Source: Lindgomyces ingoldianus
Lineage: Eukaryota; Ascomycota; Dothideomycetes; Pleosporales; Lindgomycetaceae
Length of the DNA stretch: 64,000 nt
Direction: 5' to 3'
Assembly: GCF_010093535.1 (NCBI RefSeq)
Contig: NW_022985178.1
Span: 1,047,030 to 1,111,029 of the forward strand
In this document: positions 59,870 to 64,000 of the stretch, piece by piece
Numbering within the stretch: the first letter of the stretch is position 1
Layout of the letters: each line of letters begins with the position of its first letter
Notes under the pieces: generated by a model
Seen by the model: only the letters and a program-made list of their open reading frames with translations
Told to the model about the DNA's origin: nothing
Databases searched by the model: none
Translations under genes and position numbers: made by a program

Positions 59870-61550
59870 ATGGCAAACAAGGTGAACCGCGGCAAAGAGG
59901 CGGTGGTGCTGCGCAAATTCGGAATCAAGTAAGCACCTGCAATCGCATCAATGTGGCATGGTACGATATCTAACCAACGAGCGTGTGTCTAGCGAGACGT
60001 ATCAACTAGCTATGTATCTACTAGACCAGTATCGTAGCACTGTTCTCTCATGTCGCTATGTAGTTCCGCCACGTCTTGTGGCAGAGTCCCGGACCCAAAT
60101 GGAGAAGGTAATCAAGGTTGCTGTCGTGGATACCATTATGAGACATCCGATGATGCAAGTCGGCATGATTGATGGTACTTCCAAGACTCCCTCGTGGATC
60201 CAGCTGCCGAGTCTCGACTTAGCGCAACATATCAAATGGATTTACCTTGGAGGTGAAGATCATGACGACTTCGAACAAACGGTCCAGGAAACCTTTCGCA
60301 TTCAGCTCGATGAGCGTTTCCCGGACCTCGAGACTTGGGCCAAGCAGCCAGGCTGGAAGATTACCATCATTCGGCAAGGAGATGCTCCTATCCTAGAGGT
60401 CCTACTCGCTTTCAATCACCCCCAATTCGACGGCGCAGGCGCCAAGATCTGGCACGAAGACTTTCTCGAGATTCTTGATACTGCTACCGCGGAGAACGGA
60501 GCATATAAGCGGGCGGGCTTGGATGGCGATATCCTGAGACTACCTGAAGCGCCCCCCATGCTTCCAACCCCAATTGAGAGCTTGAAGAGTCTTCCTTTAG
60601 ATCCCAAGTACTTTGCCAAGTCACTTTGGGAGGAGTTTCGGCCTCAATTTCTTAATCGTCTTAGTCCCGACGTGTCTCAAGCGGCCTGGTGCCCAATCCG
60701 TACCTCTCCGTACAAAACCCAGTTCCGGGCCTTCTTCATGGATGACGCATCTCTATCTGCGATCCTAGGCAGGTTATCCCAATACAATCAGTAGACTGAG
60801 ACATCTCCCAGTATTTGTGCTGACAAAATTCAAGCCCTCTGCCGACAGAACAAGACTACAATCACCGGCCTGCTGCACGGATTGTCTCTCATTGCCTTCT
60901 CATTGCGCCTCAACAGCACGGCCGCCCCGGCCTTCCAGAGCTCTACCATTGTGGACCACCGCCGGAATTTACCTGCGGCTCCGCCGGACGCTCCGTGGGG
61001 TAGCTCTAACAAAGCAGTAGGCAACTACGTGACCCAGTTGCCCCATAGGTTCGAGACGGAGCTAGTGGCACGAATTCGCTCCAAGCTGCCAGCTACATGT
61101 AATAGCGACGAGGGAATAAATCTGTCCGCCGAGCTCCAACGCGAGCTCTGGGCAGCGTCGGCACAGAATCGGCTGGAGATAGTGCGCAAGGTGGAAGCCG
61201 GGCTGCGGAACGACATAGTAGGGCTGTTCCAGTACGTCACGGACTGGCAGAAGACGATGAGCGACATGGCTAAAAAGACGCGCCAATTCTCGTGGCTGGT
61301 GACCAATGTGGGTGTCCTGAACGGGAGCACGTCCGAGCCTGACGACCAGAAATGGTCCATCGACCGGGCGCAGTTTGGTCTCAGCGCCGAGATCCCCGCT
61401 GCCGCCATTGAGATTTCTCCGGCCAGTGTGGCTGGGCGGGGAATGTGCGTCAGCGCGGACTGGCCGGATAACGCTGTCGATGTAACGTTTGGGGAGCGTA
61501 TTATGGGTGACCTGGAACGGTGGCTGGTTCAGCTTGCAAGCCAGCGATGA
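59870..61550 (+). CDS. alcohol-acetyltransferase-like (AATase/condensation-fold) acyltransferase
   Basis: Exons 59870-59928, 59993-60772 and 60812-61550 give about 525 residues. The start segment VVLRKFGINETYQLAMYLLD crosses intron 1 in phase. Catalytic HxxxD is HPQFD at about 162-166, followed by GAGAKIWHEDFLE, typical of the fungal AATase family. Later CRQNKTTITGLLHGLSLIAF and the end VTFGERIMGDLERWL match the second half. Such enzymes acylate alcohols or metabolites using acyl-CoA. Without splicing, a TAG at 60792-60794 would stop the frame; a 39 bp GT-AG intron (60773-60811) removes it in correct phase and brings the spacing closer to the family. If this intron is not used the gene is a pseudogene. 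Confidence 0.75.
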
Positions 61551-61718
61551 TGTGCGTGCTGGGTATTCGACAAATTCCCACCTGTACAGATACATACACC
61601 TAATTCACTGTGTTTCGATACTCTTGTATTTGTGCCGCGTCTAACGCGATGAAACACTTCAAGCTCTCAAGTACCCCTGCACGATGTGCTTAAGGAAGGG
61701 TTCACGTAAACTTGTTCT
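61551..61718. other. 3' flank, no supported gene
   Basis: Short normal-composition stretch after the acyltransferase, ending at the probable transposon end at 61719-61721. Confidence 0.45.
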
Positions 61719-62182
61719 TACAGGGCCCTCTCATGAGCGGGCGACTGGCGTCAGCACGGCCTTGGTCCGTGCATAGAAGCGCCATGAAGCTTCTGGATAA
61801 AATACACAGATTTATATAAGGCGGGCCATACAACTAGAAGTAACTTTTCTACTACTGTTATCTACTATAATGCTAAAAACACCTCTCTGTTAACTTACGT
61901 ACAAGGAACGCGTCCAAATCTATACACTAGCTAAGCTAGGATACAAGCAGATAGCTATTGTCTATAATCTTAGATACCCTAGAGAACTATTTCTTATTCT
62001 CTTTACTTGCTATGTACCCCTACAAAACAGAAGAGCAGAAGCCTTATACTAAATACACCTCTTTAACACCTCTTTGCTTAGCATGCTACTTAGAATACTA
62101 AATAACATTAAAAACTAAAAATAAGATAGCCTATAAGCTAGAAATTAATATCTATTATTAATTACTAATTAAGGCTTCTAAG

Positions 62183-62481
62183 TGTAACGGCGCAGGCAAG
62201 ACAATGGGTCCGAATGCGGTGGGAGTCCACTCAGAGGCATATGGGAGTGCGTGGGGACTCTGAACCTGGGAATGCCATTGACACCTATAGGCCTTGTACA
62301 AAAGGATATCAGAAAACTACCAAGCTAGCTACAGGGGCGAGGTGCGACTAAATACATGAAGGAATAGGGGTACAGCAGGGGGCAGGGCAGAGTCGGGGCC
62401 AGGTCGAAGTCGGGGCCGATACAAGGGCCTTCCGGAGGTTCCGGGCGACTCAAGATGGAACAATTCATGAGGATTGTTACA
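62183..62481. repeat. left LTR of the 1.5-kb element
   Basis: 299 bp; near-identical to 63383-63681 (visible differences are mostly transitions). Confidence 0.88.
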
Positions 62482-63382
62482 CTACCCCCCCCTCTGTAGA
62501 CTAATAGTCCCTATCAGTAGTAATTATAGTACAAAGTATCGCTGTCATGTCCTCTGCCTCCTTGAACTAAAACTGGTCTAATTCAGCTAGGTGTCCTTGC
62601 TCCAAATTATTCCTTCGCACTGCCAGCAGTGTCCTCCACACCAAACGCCATGCGCGCCTGTTCCAATAGTGATCTGTATAGATGTTCAGCCTGTTAATAA
62701 TTAAGACTTGCTCTTTTTTCCTTGCTATCTGTGCGGTTATTAATCTTAGTTGTGCGTTTAGTGTGGTGACATTTAGGCGTTGTTAGGGGTGCCTTAAAGG
62801 TCTCTTGCTATGGGGTAGCAGTGGTGATTTAAGGCATTATCAGGGGTGATTTAGTGGATCAACTGCTCAAGCTGTGCTTGTAATTGAGCATAGATATACT
62901 GCTGGGGGTCGACTCTGAATCAGGTGGGTCTAGCTTCAGGTCCCGCGGACGCAGGTTTAGCTGTTGACAGGGTGGTGGTCGTTCAGTTCTAGGGGCAGGC
63001 ATCTTGCCTTAGCTGCGGCTAGAACAGGTTGCAGTCTTTGCAATAGGATCTGCTAGTGGTTAAGAGTCAGGCATTAGTAGTTGTCCCTAATCTTAATAGG
63101 TTATTAGTAGTCTCTAGGTTTCTACCTTAGCGCACTCTTTGCAACTTTTCTAAAGGCAATCCTAATCGCAGGGGATAGGAAGTTCTAAACCTAAAGGCTT
63201 TAGTTAACGGAAGGTCTCTAGGATCCTGTCTGTACTAACTAAATGATTTAATGTGACAGTGTGTAAGAAATTGCAACCTAAACTAAATTAGACGCTTCTT
63301 AGAGTTAGACGTAGTTAAACAAACAATTAATGTAATATTATTAATAAGGCTGTTACTAGCAAAAGCAAGTTTTCTAATATAA

Positions 63383-63681
63383 TGTAACAGCGCAGGCAAG
63401 ACAATGGGTCTAAATGCGATGGGAGTCCACTCAGAGGCATATGGGAGTGCGTGGGGACTCTGAACCTGGGAATGCCATTAACACCTATAGGCCTTGTACA
63501 AAAGGATATTAGAAAACTACCGAGCTAGCTACAGGGGCGAGGTGCGACTAAATACATGAAGGAATAGGGGTACAGCAGGGGGCAGGGCAGAGTCGGGGCC
63601 AGGTCGAGGTCGGGGCCGATACGAGGGCCTTCCGGAGGTTCCGGGCGACTCGAGATGGAACGATTCATGAGGATCGTTACA
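63383..63681. repeat. right LTR of the 1.5-kb element
   Basis: 299 bp; the open - strand frame inside it (63743-63525) is not a gene. Confidence 0.88.
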
Positions 63682-64000
63682 CTAAGAAGAAGCTTTATTA
63701 TTATAGAAAGGCTATGCATAAGCTTCTTCTTATTAAAGAGCATAAAGCTGCAAGGCTACAGTAGGCATAGAAGCACCTTAGCTAGTCTAAAGCTATATAG
63801 AATAAAGTAGCTTAAGCTAATAAAATGTTAGCTAAAGTAAGCCTAGAAGAGATTTAAGTTACTTATAGAGCTAAAAAGCCCTTTCTATCTAACTACTGCA
63901 TTCCTAAGTTTAAGAACTATAGCGTTATAATATCTACTTACTAGGTAGGCTTTTCTACTATTTGGTACGCGGGCTAGGGATGGTTAAGGATTTGGATATA

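Larger units (their letters stand above)
62183..63681. mobile_element. short LTR retroelement (1.5 kb), target duplication CTAAG
   Basis: Two 299 bp LTRs (62183-62481 and 63383-63681) start TGTAAC and end GTTACA; CTAAG is at 62178-62182 and 63682-63686. The interior is only about 900 bp and has no long frame; the - strand carries a gag-like fragment (PRDLKLDPPD near 62940). It is too short for a pol gene, so non-autonomous or internally deleted. Confidence 0.88.
61721..64000 (+). mobile_element. second Tc1/mariner-type relic, split by an LTR element, continues past window
   Basis: At 61891-61970 the + strand reads LTYKERVQIYTLAKLGYKQI, a transposase N-terminal HTH. After the LTR insertion, 63687 onward reads (stops ignored) HKAARL, KVSLEEI, VTYRAKKPFLSNYCIPKFKN, the DDE core region of Tc1-like enzymes. 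Possible left end CAGGGCCCTCTCATGAGCGG at 61721 after TA. The right end is outside the window. RIP-degraded. Confidence 0.65.

Overview
The window looks like chromosomal DNA of a filamentous ascomycete (Pezizomycotina). Genes carry short GT-AG introns of about 45-125 bp, and they encode typical fungal families: a NACHT-ankyrin receptor, a highly reducing polyketide synthase, a Pth11-like rhodopsin-domain protein, VPS51 and RMI1. About half of the window is extremely AT-rich, with transposon reading frames broken by TAG/TAA codons in place of Trp and Gln codons, which is the pattern left by repeat-induced point mutation (RIP). Genus cannot be fixed from the sequence alone.

Layout. 1-11.2 kb: gene-bearing block with an edge-truncated NLR gene (-), an amidase relic without its catalytic core, the divergent housekeeping pair VPS51 (-) and RMI1 (+), a poorly preserved stretch with a minisatellite and a possible GH28-like relic, and an intact BAHD-type acyltransferase. 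12.0-24.6 kb: one Ty1/copia-type LTR retrotransposon (12008-24615, duplicated target TTGAG) carrying a second related copia element inserted in reverse orientation (14887-21304, duplicated target ACTAG); both are RIP-destroyed. 25.3-28.2 kb: an atypical SDR gene and a decayed membrane-protein gene. 28.6-34.3 kb: foldback elements, solo LTRs and a Tc1/mariner-like element. 34.8-45 kb: a secreted type-B carboxylesterase and, convergent with it, an 11-exon HR-PKS (KS-AT-DH-cMT-ER-KR-ACP, no release domain). 45.7-55.6 kb: another transposon island. 55.7-61.6 kb: a PLP-dependent alpha-oxoamine synthase, a rhodopsin-domain membrane protein and an alcohol-acetyltransferase-like protein. 61.7-64 kb: a Tc1/mariner relic split by a short LTR element.

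How the genes may work together. A reducing PKS that ends in an ACP, together with an alpha-oxoamine synthase, is the gene pair used in known sphinganine-analogue pathways: the PKS makes a long acyl chain and the oxoamine synthase releases it by decarboxylative condensation with an amino acid. The esterase next to the PKS and the acyltransferase beyond the oxoamine synthase could tailor such a product. Here the two halves are separated by about 10 kb of transposons, and the PKS methyltransferase domain has lost its SAM-binding motif. The linkage is an inference; no product can be named.

Limits: splice sites were chosen by eye from frame, phase and GT-AG signals; no database search was possible. 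Two assembly gaps (15464-15493 and 47011-47025) lie inside repeats.
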